Positions 1 to 8,769 of a stretch of 64,000 nt of DNA are shown here, in pieces. Below the pieces are notes generated by a model that saw nothing but the letters and a program-made list of their open reading frames with translations, was not told the DNA's origin and did no database searches. This DNA is from Kocuria palustris (GTDB taxonomy: Bacteria > Actinomycetota > Actinomycetes > Actinomycetales > Micrococcaceae): NCBI RefSeq assembly GCF_007666205.1, contig NZ_VDOR01000001.1, forward strand, positions 402,738 to 466,737, given 5' to 3'. Within the stretch, counting starts at the first letter, position 1. The number at the start of each line of letters is the position of its first letter. Made by a program: the position numbers and the translations under genes.

Positions 1-494
1 AGCTGATGGACGAGAACATGATCGGCATGACGGTTGAGGACCAGATCGGCGCGCTCAAGGGGATCATCAACACGGTGACCTGGGTGCTCAACGGCTTCGC
101 CCTGATCGCGCTGCTGGCCGCGAGCTTCGGCATCGTGAACACGCTGCTGATGTCCGTGCAGGAGCGCACCCGCGAGATCGGCCTGATGAAGGCCATGGGC
201 ATGTCCGGAGGGAAGATCTTCGGGCTGTTCTCCGCCGAGGCCGTGCTGATCGGCCTCTTCGGCTCCGTGGCAGGCGTGATCGGCGGCGTGGCCGTGGGCT
301 CGATCGCCAATGCGGTGCTCACCGGCGAGGGCGGCGCCCTGGCCGATGTGGCCGGTCTGACCCTCTACTCGATCGCCCCGCTCCAGCTGGTCCTCATCAT
401 CCTCGTGATCATGCTGATCGCCTTCCTGGCCGGCACCCTGCCGGCGGCCCGGGCGGCCAAGAAGGACCCGATCGAGGCCCTGCGCTACGAGTGA
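1..494 (+). CDS. FtsX/MacB-type ABC transporter permease, C-terminal part
   Basis: This is the 3' end of a gene whose start lies left of the window; the frame is open from the first base. About 163 residues remain, with hydrophobic segments near residues 25-50, 78-104 and 122-147 (counting from the Met at base 6). The motif RTREIGLMKAMGMS between the first two segments and the ending ARAAKKDPIEALRYE are typical of MacB/FtsX-fold permeases, whose last three membrane helices are seen here. Such permeases work with a LolD/MacB-type ATPase, which would be expected upstream. The substrate cannot be told. A strong hairpin follows the stop codon. Confidence 0.85.
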   Translation, partial: LMDENMIGMTVEDQIGALKGIINTVTWVLNGFALIALLAASFGIVNTLLMSVQERTREIGLMKAMGMSGGKIFGLFSAEAVLIGLFGSVAGVIGGVAVGSIANAVLTGEGGALADVAGLTLYSIAPLQLVLIILVIMLIAFLAGTLPAARAAKKDPIEALRYE

Positions 495-499
495 CCGCG

Positions 500-532
500 G
501 CCGGCGGCCGGTCGCTCCGATCGGCCGCCGGC
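500..532. terminator. Hairpin terminator after the FtsX-type permease
   Basis: A perfect 11-bp inverted repeat (arms 500-510 and 522-532) lies 6 bases after the permease stop. It has no T-run. It separates the permease from the next gene. Confidence 0.6.
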
Positions 533-597
533 TCCCCCAGAACCCTCATCCCCCGACCGACGACGCACCGCCCCCTCGCACGACAAGGAGAGATGTC

Positions 598-1209
598 ATG
601 ACGAACACCCCTCAGGGCTCCTCGGCGCCCGACCACGGTCAGCCCACCCCCGGCCCCGCCGACGGCCAGCTCGGCAACCGGTACGGCACGGCCGCCTACG
701 ACCCCCAGCGGTCCTTCGAGCAGGGCAAGCCCGACAAGGTGAGCACCCTGCACCGGATGACCATCGCGTCGCTGGCGATCTGGGTGATCTCCCTGATCCC
801 GAGCGCCCTCATGACGCTATCCCCCGACTACGAGGAGCAGCTGCGCCAGACCTATGTGGACGGCGGCATGAGCCAGGAGATGGCGGACCAGGCGGCCTCG
901 TCCGCCGGGGTCCTCGGCATCGCCACCCTCGGCGTCATGCTCGTCCTGTCGCTGATCCCCTACATCCTGGTGCTCGTCGGCGTGCCCAAGGGGAAGAACT
1001 GGGCTCGGATCCTCGGCATCGTGTTCTGTATCATCGGCATCGTCTTCACCGCCTTCGGCGTGGTCACCTCCCTCGGCACCCTGGGCGACGGCGGCGCCAT
1101 GGCGATCGTCGGGCTCCTGCTGAGCCTGCTGTTCCTCGTGGTGAACATCTACTGGCTCGTCCTGGCCTTCAACGGCCGCGTGGCCGCCTGGTTCAAGGAC
1201 CGCCGCTGA
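598..1209 (+). CDS. Small membrane protein with Pro/Gly-rich N-terminal tail
   Basis: 203 residues of unknown function. The start is fixed by AAGGAG at 585-590, 7 bases before the ATG. Residues 1-50 are a hydrophilic Pro/Gly/Gln-rich tail. Four hydrophobic segments follow, near 55-75, 103-125, 138-160 and 166-190, and the protein ends in a short basic tail. The pair KNWARILGIVFCIIGIV and VVNIYWLVLAF matches the pattern ARILGIILAILG and VVNIMWIVQAV in the next gene, so the two look like tandem paralogues. No catalytic motif is visible. A structural or envelope role is only a guess. Confidence 0.8.
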   Translation: MTNTPQGSSAPDHGQPTPGPADGQLGNRYGTAAYDPQRSFEQGKPDKVSTLHRMTIASLAIWVISLIPSALMTLSPDYEEQLRQTYVDGGMSQEMADQAASSAGVLGIATLGVMLVLSLIPYILVLVGVPKGKNWARILGIVFCIIGIVFTAFGVVTSLGTLGDGGAMAIVGLLLSLLFLVVNIYWLVLAFNGRVAAWFKDRR

Positions 1210-1379
1210 ACGGCTGAGGCCCGGCAGCACCGCGCCCCCCCGCGACTCGTGACGACCCATCCGGTGTCACGGGGCGCGGGGGGCCTGTCGTCTCAGTAGG
1301 CTGACGCCAGAACCCGGGGTGAGGCGCTGTCGAGGCGCCGACTCCGGTGCCCGCCGGATCCCCATCGAAGGAGCACGAC

Positions 1380-2423
1380 GTGTCGCAGAACCCCCAGGAC
1401 GACGAGATCCGCCCGGAGGGCGGGCAGCCCCAGCACGAGGCCCCGCGCTATCAGGTCCCGGGCCAGCAGCCCCCGACCGATCAGCAGCGCGGCGACGGCT
1501 CGGGCTCCTCCTACGGAGCCCCGAGCTTCGGATCGCAGCAGCAGGCATCGCCCGGGCAGGGCGACGATGCCGCGCGGGGCTCCGGCTCCGGCAGCTCTGC
1601 CGTCGGAAGCTCGGCGGCGGGGGGCTCCGGCTACGGGCAGCCCTCCTACGGCGACTCGAGCCAGAGCCAGTCCCCGTACTCGCAGCCGTCGCACGGCCAG
1701 CAGGGGTACGGCCAGTCGGGCTATGGCCAGTCCGGTGAACCGCAGGCCTCTTCGTACGGGCAGGCTCCCCAGTACGACCAGACCGGCTACGGCCAGGCTC
1801 CGGCCTACGGCGGCCCGCAGCAGGCGTCCCAGGGCGCGCCCGGATACGGCCAGGCTCCCGCCTACGGCGGTCAGCAGGCGGCTCCCCAGTACGGCGGAGG
1901 CCAGACCCCGCAGTACCAGCCGACCCAGGCCGGCGGTCAGTGGAACGGCGCCCCGGCGACGACCACTGGCGCTCCGGGGAACCTCAAGCGGCTGCGCAGC
2001 CTGCTGATCGCCTCGGCGGTGCTGTTCCTGCTGCTGGCGCTGGCGCAGATCATCGGCCGCACGACCATGGCCTATGCCCGGTCCCTGCAGGACGCCGCTC
2101 AGATGTACGAGGGCCTCGGGATCCCCATGAGCGGCGCCCAGACCGGCGGCCTGGCCTTCGGCGTGAGCAACATCATCAGCTGGGTGGTCACCCTGGCCCT
2201 CTACGCCCTGGTCTTCGTGCTGCTGACCCGCGCACCCGGCCCTGCGCGCATCCTGGGCATCATCCTGGCGATCCTGGGCTCCATCGGCGCGCTGTTCGCC
2301 TTCATCAGCGCCTTCGCCTACGGCTGGGCCGCAATCCTGGTGATCCTCGCGGGGCTGGCGTTCATCGTCGTGAACATCATGTGGATCGTCCAGGCGGTCA
2401 AGACGAAGCCCGCGACCCGCTGA
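1380..2423 (+). CDS. Membrane protein with long YGQ-rich low-complexity N-terminus
   Basis: 347 residues from a GTG start chosen because AAGGAG (1368-1373) lies 6 bases upstream; an ATG at 1347 has no such site. Residues about 40-200 are Gln, Gly, Tyr, Ser and Pro with repeated GYGQ(S/A) and YGG units and almost no charged or aliphatic residues. The last 150 residues carry four hydrophobic segments like those of the preceding gene. Such a tail could be an unstructured cytoplasmic domain that self-associates, but that is inference from composition. A gene at 61401 has the same tail on a different (DUF4870) membrane domain. Function unknown. Confidence 0.8.
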   Translation: MSQNPQDDEIRPEGGQPQHEAPRYQVPGQQPPTDQQRGDGSGSSYGAPSFGSQQQASPGQGDDAARGSGSGSSAVGSSAAGGSGYGQPSYGDSSQSQSPYSQPSHGQQGYGQSGYGQSGEPQASSYGQAPQYDQTGYGQAPAYGGPQQASQGAPGYGQAPAYGGQQAAPQYGGGQTPQYQPTQAGGQWNGAPATTTGAPGNLKRLRSLLIASAVLFLLLALAQIIGRTTMAYARSLQDAAQMYEGLGIPMSGAQTGGLAFGVSNIISWVVTLALYALVFVLLTRAPGPARILGIILAILGSIGALFAFISAFAYGWAAILVILAGLAFIVVNIMWIVQAVKTKPATR

Positions 2424-2456
2424 CATCGGCCCGCCCGCACCGGTGCTCGGAGCGGC

Positions 2457-2490
2457 GCCCCGGTCCCTGCCGCCCGGCAGCGACCGGGGC
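2457..2490. terminator. Bidirectional hairpin between convergent genes
   Basis: A two-part stem: outer 9 bp (2457-2465 with 2482-2490) and inner 5 bp (2467-2471 with 2476-2480) around a 4-base loop. It lies between the YGQ-rich membrane gene and the convergent YihY gene, so it can end transcription both ways. Confidence 0.6.
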
Positions 2491-2579
2491 GTCGTCCGTC
2501 GTGGCCCCGGCGCGCGCCGTCTCCGGCGAGCCTGCTCCGGGCCGCGAGGGCCCGGAGCCATCGGGTGCTCGGCTCTCGC

Positions 2580-3923
2580 TCAGCCGTCCTCCCGCTCGTC
2601 GTCGCGGCCCGCTTCCGGGCCCGGGCCGGGGTCCTCGGTGGAGCGGCGCCGCTCGAGCTGATGCCGCAGCGCGCTCGCCGCGGTGGAGCCGCCGCCCCGG
2701 GGCATGCGGTGCACGGCTCTGGTCGTGGCCGAGCGCAGCTCGCCCCAGCTGTGCACGAGCGCCTCGCGGAAGGCCTGGGCAGAGGAGTCGCCGTCCTCGG
2801 CGGGCACCTGGCGAGCGCGCTCCTCGTCGGCGGCCTCCCGGAGCTTCTGCTGCATCGCCGGCGTCCCGGTGACGGCCAGGGGGCTGTCGGCCTCGGTCAG
2901 CCACAGGGAGCGAGGCAGGCGGCGGGACAGATCGTCCACCGCGCTCTGCGCCACGATCTGCCCGAGCCTGGTGGCCTTCTGCCGGTCGTCGCGCAGGAAG
3001 TCGAGGGTCCAGCGATGGCGCGGGCGCAGATCGATGCGCTCCCAGGCCCGCAGGCCGATCGCCAGCTGCCGAGCGCGCAGCAGCTCGGCGTCCAGCGCAG
3101 CTCCGGCGATCAGCACGATGCTCGCGCACCAGGTCAGCACCAGGACGATGAGAACGCCGTTCAGCGTGCCCAGCAGGGCGTCGACGCTGCCGGCGATCGT
3201 CGTCAGCCAGCCCAGCAGCACCGCCATGGCGAACAGCGCCACCACGCTGACCAGTGACCCGGCGCTCATGATCCCGAAGCGCGGCAGCTCGACGTTGGGG
3301 CCCATGTGGTAGGCCACGTTGACGTAGATCACGAGCACGAACAGCAGCAGCGGCCAGCGCAGGAGGTTCCACGCGGAGACGACGGCCTGGTCGATGCCGA
3401 GGACCTCGCCCAGCCGGGAGGCCAGGTCCCCGCCGACCGCGATCATGAGCGCGGCGGCGGCGATGGCCACCAGCAGCACGATGGTCTCGAAGAAGACGAT
3501 CGTGCGGAACGGCAGGAACTGCCGGCCCTCGCGGGTGTCGTAGATCCGGTGCATCGAGCGGTGGAACGCGGCGACCGCGTTCGAGGCTGCGATCAGGGTG
3601 CCGATGAATCCCAGGATCGCACCGGCGACGGTGCCGCCGTCGGGGTTCAGCGAGTGCAGGGACTCCGTCAGCGCCTCGGTGTCCACGGGCGGGAAGAGCA
3701 CACCCACCAGATCGACGATCCCCCGCAGGACTCCCTCCTCCAGCCCCAGCAGGTTGATGATCGACACGAGCGAGACCAGCAGCGGGGCGATCGACAGCAG
3801 CAGGAAGAACGTCATCGACGCCGCCTGGTCCCAGACCTGGATGTAGATGAGCTTCATGACCGCGCGGCGGATGACATGCAGGACCGTCAGACGGGGGCGC
3901 TGGAGGGTCTGAGATCGCGTCAC
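2580..3923 (-). CDS. YihY/BrkB family inner membrane protein
   Basis: 447 residues from a GTG start at 3923. The N-terminal segment MKLIYIQVWDQAASMTFFLLLSIAPLL carries the family's amphipathic helix and first membrane helix, and about six hydrophobic segments follow up to residue 270. This matches the YihY/virulence factor BrkB (formerly ribonuclease BN) family. The C-terminal 170 residues are hydrophilic, basic and rich in Arg and Ala, longer than in most members. The RNase BN assignment of the family is considered an error, so no enzymatic role should be assumed. It is divergent from the cardiolipin-synthase-like gene with about 100 bases between starts. Confidence 0.85.
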   Translation of the reverse strand: MTRSQTLQRPRLTVLHVIRRAVMKLIYIQVWDQAASMTFFLLLSIAPLLVSLVSIINLLGLEEGVLRGIVDLVGVLFPPVDTEALTESLHSLNPDGGTVAGAILGFIGTLIAASNAVAAFHRSMHRIYDTREGRQFLPFRTIVFFETIVLLVAIAAAALMIAVGGDLASRLGEVLGIDQAVVSAWNLLRWPLLLFVLVIYVNVAYHMGPNVELPRFGIMSAGSLVSVVALFAMAVLLGWLTTIAGSVDALLGTLNGVLIVLVLTWCASIVLIAGAALDAELLRARQLAIGLRAWERIDLRPRHRWTLDFLRDDRQKATRLGQIVAQSAVDDLSRRLPRSLWLTEADSPLAVTGTPAMQQKLREAADEERARQVPAEDGDSSAQAFREALVHSWGELRSATTRAVHRMPRGGGSTAASALRHQLERRRSTEDPGPGPEAGRDDEREDG

Positions 3924-4025
3924 GCTGGGCTTCCCGGGTCGGGGCAGGGCCGATCGATGAGGTCGGGCGGGGGCGGGGCCATCCTCCCACGTCGCCTCCG
4001 GGCCGGGTCACGTAGGCTTCGCCTC

Positions 4026-5282
4026 ATGCTCACTCGAATCCCTCAGCCGGTGCGCCGGATCGTCGCCCGGACCGCCGCCCGCGCCGCGGTGGGCGTCGTG
4101 GCCGTGCAGGCCACCACGATCGCCGGCCTGGTCGGCTACGACGCCGTGAAGAAGCACTACCGCAAGTCCCGCTCGGGGTTCCCCAAGCCGGGGCACTACG
4201 GGGCAGACGTGGCCGGATCGGACATGGAGGTCTTCACCTACGGCGCGGAGCTCTACGACGACATGATCGCGTCGATCGACGCCGCGCAGCGCACCGTCTA
4301 CCTCGAGACGTACCTCTGGAAGGGCGACGAGTACGGCCGGCGCTTCCGGGACGCGCTCAACCGCGCCGGCGCCCGCGGTGTGGACGTCAAGGTCATCTAC
4401 GACGGCGTCGGCAACATGGTGGTCGATCCGCGCTTCTACCGCTTCGGCCCCGGCGTCCAGGCCTATCGCTTCCCCGTGGTCCGGCCGCGGCTGCTCGTGA
4501 CCCCGCTGCGGGCCAGCGGCCTGACCCACCGCAAGCTGCTGATCGTGGACGACCAGTACTCGTACATCGGCGGCTACAACCTGGGCTCCACGTACGCGAC
4601 CGAGTGGCGGGACACCCATCTCAAGATCTTCGGCGCCGACTCGTGGCAGCTGCGCCAGGCCTTCGTCGCGACGTGGAACACGATCGCGGCCAGGAAGTTC
4701 GAGCAGATCGAGCGGCTGAACCCGACCGAGTGGGAGTCCCGGGTCCGGGTCCTGACCAACATGCCGGTGCGCCGCGTGTACCCGATCCGCAACATGTACC
4801 TCCAGGCGATCGACCAGGCCTCGCGCAGCATCTTCATCTCGACGGCCTACTTCATCCCGGATCAGCAGATCCTCGACGCCCTGATCCGCGCCCGGCACCG
4901 CGGCGTGGACGTCCGCCTCATGTTCCCGGCCGAGTCGAACCACGTCGTGGCGGACTGGGCCTCCCGCGGCTTCTACTCGCAGCTGCTGCGCGAGGACATC
5001 ACGGTCCTGCAGTACCAGCACGCCATGATCCACGCCAAGACGGCCACGATCGACGGCATCTGGTCCACGATCGGCACGGCGAACATCGACCGCCTCTCGC
5101 TGAGCTTCAACTACGAGGTCAACATCGAGATCGTGGATCGGGACCTCGCGGCCGTGATGGAGCGGATCTTCGAGTTCGACAGCGACAACTGCCACCGGGT
5201 CACCAAGCAGGAGTGGGACGAGCGGCACCCCCTGGCATGGGTGGGCGAGGCCGCTCTCGCACCGTTCCGCCCGCTGCTCTGA
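4026..5282 (+). CDS. Phospholipase D-like cardiolipin synthase
   Basis: 418 residues. Two HKD motifs define the family: HRKLLIVDD beginning at His168 and HAKTATID beginning at His336, each followed by the Gly-Asn element (GGYNLGS and GTANIDR). In this superfamily the two His residues serve as nucleophile and acid/base for phosphatidyl transfer, here expected to make cardiolipin from phosphatidylglycerol. The N-terminus has one weak hydrophobic stretch (about 20-40), fewer than the two helices of the best-known bacterial Cls. Another PLD-type transferase activity is therefore possible. The start at 4026 has only a weak ribosome site. A very strong hairpin follows the stop. Confidence 0.85.
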   Translation: MLTRIPQPVRRIVARTAARAAVGVVAVQATTIAGLVGYDAVKKHYRKSRSGFPKPGHYGADVAGSDMEVFTYGAELYDDMIASIDAAQRTVYLETYLWKGDEYGRRFRDALNRAGARGVDVKVIYDGVGNMVVDPRFYRFGPGVQAYRFPVVRPRLLVTPLRASGLTHRKLLIVDDQYSYIGGYNLGSTYATEWRDTHLKIFGADSWQLRQAFVATWNTIAARKFEQIERLNPTEWESRVRVLTNMPVRRVYPIRNMYLQAIDQASRSIFISTAYFIPDQQILDALIRARHRGVDVRLMFPAESNHVVADWASRGFYSQLLREDITVLQYQHAMIHAKTATIDGIWSTIGTANIDRLSLSFNYEVNIEIVDRDLAAVMERIFEFDSDNCHRVTKQEWDERHPLAWVGEAALAPFRPLL

Positions 5283-5327
5283 TCCGGGCTCGGACCCGAT
5301 CCGTCCCGGCGGGCATGGGGCGGGCGG

Positions 5328-5377
5328 AGGACGACGGGGGGCGACCGGCATCAGCCGGTCGCCCCCCCCGTCGTCCT
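5328..5377. terminator. Strong bidirectional terminator hairpin
   Basis: Arms of 22 and 24 bases (5328-5349 and 5354-5377) pair almost fully around an ATCA loop, with two extra C in the second arm. It sits between the cardiolipin synthase gene and the convergent gene ending at 5423. Confidence 0.8.
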
Positions 5378-5422
5378 GAGCCGCCGCCCTGCAGGAGCAG
5401 GCGGCTCGGGTCGGCTGCGGGA

Positions 5423-5782
5423 TCAGTCCTCGTCGTTGCGGTGCACGTACCAGGCGACGGCCAGGACGCCGACGACGACGAAGCCGCACAGGGCGGCGCC
5501 GAAGCGGTCGTCGTCGTACCAGGGCGTCCGGCCCGAGGCCAGGCCCCGGCCGCGGGCGCCGGCGGAGCTGACCTCGGCGGCGCGGCTGCCGGAGCCGACG
5601 CGCTCGCGGGAAGCGAGCGGGCCTGCAGCGGCGGCGCCGTGGTCCGAGTGCTCGGGGCGGCCGTGCTCGGCGGCGTAGGCGTCGGGCGTGGTGCCCTCGC
5701 GCTGGGCTGCGATGGCCGTGGGGGTGCCGGCGGCGGGCGTCTCGTGGTACTCGCCGTGACCGGGGATGGCATTGTGCGGCAC
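5423..5782 (-). CDS. Small protein with C-terminal membrane anchor, unknown
   Basis: 119 residues from a GTG start with an AGGAG-type ribosome site at about 5789-5794. Most of the protein is hydrophilic and rich in Ala, Gly, His, Glu and Arg. One hydrophobic helix (GAALCGFVVVGVLAVAWYV) lies near the C-terminus, followed by HRNDED. It is probably a tail-anchored or single-pass membrane protein. I do not recognise a family. Confidence 0.6.
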   Translation of the reverse strand: MPHNAIPGHGEYHETPAAGTPTAIAAQREGTTPDAYAAEHGRPEHSDHGAAAAGPLASRERVGSGSRAAEVSSAGARGRGLASGRTPWYDDDRFGAALCGFVVVGVLAVAWYVHRNDED

Positions 5783-5910
5783 GTGTGACTCCTCTGTGCT
5801 CGAAGGGCGGGGTGCTGGCCGGGGCGTGCGCGTCCGGCCACTGCCTCCAGCGTAGCCCGCGTCACCTCGCTGCGGCTCGGCCGTCGGGCGCGGATCAGCC
5901 CGGACATGCA

Positions 5911-5943
5911 GAAGCGCCCGGTGCGATCCGCACCGGGCGCTTC
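5911..5943. terminator. Perfect 15-bp hairpin downstream of the cold-shock gene
   Basis: Arms 5911-5925 and 5929-5943 pair perfectly around a 3-base loop, 15 bases after the csp stop codon. No T-run on either strand. Confidence 0.7.
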
Positions 5944-5958
5944 CGAAGCATCAGGTGA

Positions 5959-6165
5959 TCAGTCGATCACGGTGATGTTCGCGGCCTGGAGGCCCTTGGG
6001 GCCCTCCTGGACCTCGAACTCCACGCGCTGGTTCTCCTCGAGCGAGCGGTAGCCGCTGCCGTTGATGGCGGAGAAGTGGGCGAAGACGTCCTGCTGGGAG
6101 TCATCGGGGCTGATGAAGCCGAAGCCCTTGTCGGCGTTGAACCACTTGACGGTGCCGGTCTGCAT
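5959..6165 (-). CDS. cspA: CspA-family cold-shock protein
   Basis: 68 residues, the usual length. RNP1 is KGFGFI (residues 13-18) and RNP2 is VFAHF (27-31), the single-stranded nucleic-acid binding faces of the OB-fold. The start GTVKWFN is canonical. The protein acts as an RNA chaperone or transcription antiterminator. The open frame runs further upstream but conservation begins at this Met, and a GGAAGG site precedes it. A long untranslated leader upstream (to about 6330) is usual for csp genes and would carry any temperature or post-transcriptional control. Confidence 0.95.
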   Translation of the reverse strand: MQTGTVKWFNADKGFGFISPDDSQQDVFAHFSAINGSGYRSLEENQRVEFEVQEGPKGLQAANITVID

Positions 6166-6914
6166 TGTTCTGGTCGATCCTTCCGGAACGGTTGACGAGG
6201 CGCCGACTTTCGGCGCTCGTTTGCCGTCGTGCTCCACATGACTACATCCGAGTGGACTACGTCGACCGCCTTGGTGAGCGGCAGTGGGTCCCGTCGATGC
6301 GGGGGTCGTACGACAACTGATGATGACGGTACACGAGTCGGAGCCCGTGCGGTGAGGCCGACGGGGCAAATGTCCGCCTGAGACGCCCGGAGGGCGTCGC
6401 GCCGATCACATCCGAGGCGCCCAGGGGTGTCCAGCCAATGCCCAGAGCATCCCCCGGCAAGGTGCAAGCGCATTCCAGCGCCATGCCAGGCGCGCGGGGT
6501 TGGGTGGTGCACACCTCGGCAACGAGGGCAGCGACGTCGACTGGAGGGTTCGCGTCAGCTGAGCTTCCCGCACCGGGAGGACGGTGGTGGTGCGTCGTCC
6601 ATCCGCAGCAGATGAGGTGCGGGGAGGGGACACACAGAGAGCCGTTCGACGCCAGCCCCTGGCGTCGAACGGCTCTCTGCGTCGTGCGCGAGGATGCGCA
6701 GCCCCAGGGCGGCCTCAGGACGCGACCCGGGGCGAGCGCGGGCCGTTCCGCTTCCGGGCCGGGACGCGCCGGCTCCTGTGGGCCCTAAGGGGGACGGGAT
6801 TCTGACGGGCCGGCCGTCCTGGGGCGGGTGCCCGCCGCTACTGTGAGGATCTCCGGGGACCCGTCAGCCGCTGCCCGTTCTGGCGCCCCCGCCGAGCAGG
6901 GAGGTCGAGGCGCC
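6166..6914. other. Gene-poor region with csp leader and an isolated hairpin
   Basis: About 750 bases without a convincing gene. The left part should hold the csp promoter and leader (minus strand). Short open frames are present on both strands but have mixed composition and no ribosome site. The only strong element is the hairpin at 6636-6678. I found no tRNA fold here. Confidence 0.5.
6636..6678. terminator. Isolated perfect 19-bp hairpin
   Basis: Arms 6636-6654 and 6660-6678 are perfectly complementary around a 5-base GCCCC loop. No gene ends near it: csp starts at 6165 running left and the next gene starts at 6915 running right. It could end an unannotated small RNA or be a structural element. 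Confidence 0.6.
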
Positions 6915-7601
6915 ATGTCATCCGGTGTCGACCCGGGGGGTCACTACCTCACCGACAGCCCCACGGCGTGGCGCGTGCGGATCCGCGTGCTGGACACGGC
7001 ATCGGCCCTGACGCACGTCGACTCGCAGACCATCGAGCGCGCCCGCAGCGGCGTGGCTCGCGTCTTCGAGGTCGCCTTCGCAGCCGTGGTGCGGGCGGAG
7101 AACGCCGACCGGCTGGTCCGAGCGACGCCGCTTCGGGTCGAGCACGTGGAGCTGGGCCGGGGCAGCATCGGGCTGTGGTTCGACGTCCGCGACGAGCGCA
7201 GTCGGCTGGCCCGCCTGGTCACCGAGCCCTCGGTGTGGGCCGAGAGCGTCGATCGGCTGCTCGGGATCGCCTCGAAGGAGCTGATCGCGATCCTGCGGAG
7301 CCAGCTGATGCGGTTCGAGGTCGCCGCCGATCAGCTGCTCGTGCGGCGGATCCCCGGCCCCGACGGCCCCCGCTCGCGGGTGGAGGTCTCCGTGCCGGGG
7401 GCGCCGCCGTCGCGCATGCACTCCGATCTCTGGGAGTGGGCCCTCGGCGACGACGGCCGCGCGGCGCGCCGGGACCTGCTCGCGGTGCTCGCGGCGCCCG
7501 GGGTGGACCGCCTCGAGATCATCTTCTACGAGGGCCAGGAGAGCGAGCACGTGATGGTCGTGCAGAGCACGCAGGGGCTGCGGGACTTCGCCGCAGGGTG
7601 A
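6915..7601 (+). CDS. Conserved-looking soluble protein, unknown function
   Basis: 228 residues. The ATG at 6915 is preferred because GGGAGG lies about 10 bases upstream; an earlier in-frame ATG at 6828 would add 29 low-complexity residues. The protein is soluble with alternating helices and strands, Arg- and Val-rich, with no signal peptide, membrane segment or metal motif. Codon use is normal for the window. The next gene (a lipoprotein) starts 21 bases after its stop, so the two are probably cotranscribed. I do not recognise the family. Confidence 0.65.
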   Translation: MSSGVDPGGHYLTDSPTAWRVRIRVLDTASALTHVDSQTIERARSGVARVFEVAFAAVVRAENADRLVRATPLRVEHVELGRGSIGLWFDVRDERSRLARLVTEPSVWAESVDRLLGIASKELIAILRSQLMRFEVAADQLLVRRIPGPDGPRSRVEVSVPGAPPSRMHSDLWEWALGDDGRAARRDLLAVLAAPGVDRLEIIFYEGQESEHVMVVQSTQGLRDFAAG

Positions 7602-7622
7602 GCCGCGGATGATCGGGGGATC

Positions 7623-8537
7623 ATGGGGGACAGCATCGGGAGTCCGGAGAGGACGTCGGGGACGAGGAGGCGGGGGTTCGCCGTCGCGGCAGCGGGGGCT
7701 GTCGGAGTGAGCGCGCTCTCCGGGTGCACGGCGGGCAGCGGGGAGCCGGCCAGGGCGCAGGGCGTCACGTGCCTCGCGCCCGAGGCCCTGCAGGTCCAGG
7801 TCGCGCACAAGCCGGGGGAAGGTGAGCTGATGATCATCTCCGGCGGCATCGGCGCCACCGAGCTGGCGACGGGCGATGCCCCCTCCGCCGGGCACCCGCA
7901 GGCCCCCGGCGGCGAGATGCCGGTGCAGGATCTGCCGCCCGGGGTCCATGCTCGGATCGCAGACACCTCGAGCGGAGAGGTCGTCCGAGCCGAGACCCTT
8001 GAGGGCGGCGTGGCCGGCACCGGGCCCCTGCCCGAAGGCGACTACCTCGTGGGGCTGGTCTCCGTGGAGCAGCCCGGTCGCATCGACGGGGTGGCCACGG
8101 CCGAGCTGCGGATCGACGACCGGGGCGGCCTGGTCGGCCGCCCCGCCGTGGAGCGCAGGCGCGAGCTGCCCGTGACGGGGCTGACGATCGACGACGGAGC
8201 TCTCAGGGCGGAGCTCAGCCCTGCGGAGGAGGCCGCGGCCGAGGCCGAGTGGTGGCTCGACGCCCCGGGAGCCGGCGCGTCCGGAACGACCGGGGAGGAC
8301 GGGACCCTGAGCGTCGAGGGGGTCTCCGACGGGCCGCACACGCTGAATGCCGCCGCCGCCTCCGAGCACGCGCCGGGGATCGTCGAGCAGGCCGTGCGGT
8401 GCGAGTTCGGCGCGACCGACGGCGAGCTGATGCCGACGCCGGGCGCCGTGCGGACCGGCGATCCCGACCCGACGGATCCCGCCGCGGGCGCGGATCCGGG
8501 CCGGGACTCGAGCGCAGCGGCCGGGCAGCAGGGCTGA
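7623..8537 (+). CDS. Probable Tat-exported lipoprotein, unknown function
   Basis: 304 residues. The N-terminus has a twin-arginine stretch (TRRRGFAVAAAG) and a lipobox LSGC near residue 36, so it is likely exported folded and lipidated. The mature part is acidic, Gly/Ala/Pro-rich and probably of beta fold, ending in a low-complexity Asp/Pro/Ala tail. No enzymatic motif is seen. It follows the preceding gene by 21 bases. Confidence 0.65.
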   Translation: MGDSIGSPERTSGTRRRGFAVAAAGAVGVSALSGCTAGSGEPARAQGVTCLAPEALQVQVAHKPGEGELMIISGGIGATELATGDAPSAGHPQAPGGEMPVQDLPPGVHARIADTSSGEVVRAETLEGGVAGTGPLPEGDYLVGLVSVEQPGRIDGVATAELRIDDRGGLVGRPAVERRRELPVTGLTIDDGALRAELSPAEEAAAEAEWWLDAPGAGASGTTGEDGTLSVEGVSDGPHTLNAAAASEHAPGIVEQAVRCEFGATDGELMPTPGAVRTGDPDPTDPAAGADPGRDSSAAAGQQG

Positions 8538-8769
8538 GGCCCGGGCGGCGCGGCTCCGGGCCGGTCGGCGGGCCCGCCCTGCCGCGGCATCCTGTCCGCC
8601 GGGCTTCACCGAGTGTTCATCGCACGAGGCCCGCGCGGGCGGATCGCGGTGCCAGGCTGGGGGCCGCTCCTCACGATCCCGACGACGCCCGCGCCGTCCC
8701 TGCGGTCCGCTGCGGAGCACAGCCATCAGCCACGGGCGCCGCAGCCGGCGTGCCTGCACAGGGAGAGCC
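8538..8769 (+). promoter_or_regulatory. Intergenic region upstream of phoD
   Basis: 232 bases that should contain the phoD promoter. I see no convincing PHO box or hairpin in it. Confidence 0.3.

Noticed and set aside
1500..1950. Short repeats in the YGQ-coding region taken as a possible CRISPR array
   Set aside because: The repeats are irregular, in frame and code for GYGQ units; there are no unique spacers of constant length and no cas genes.
6470..6545. Possible tRNA between csp and the next gene
   Set aside because: I could not form an acceptor stem with a T-loop at the right spacing.
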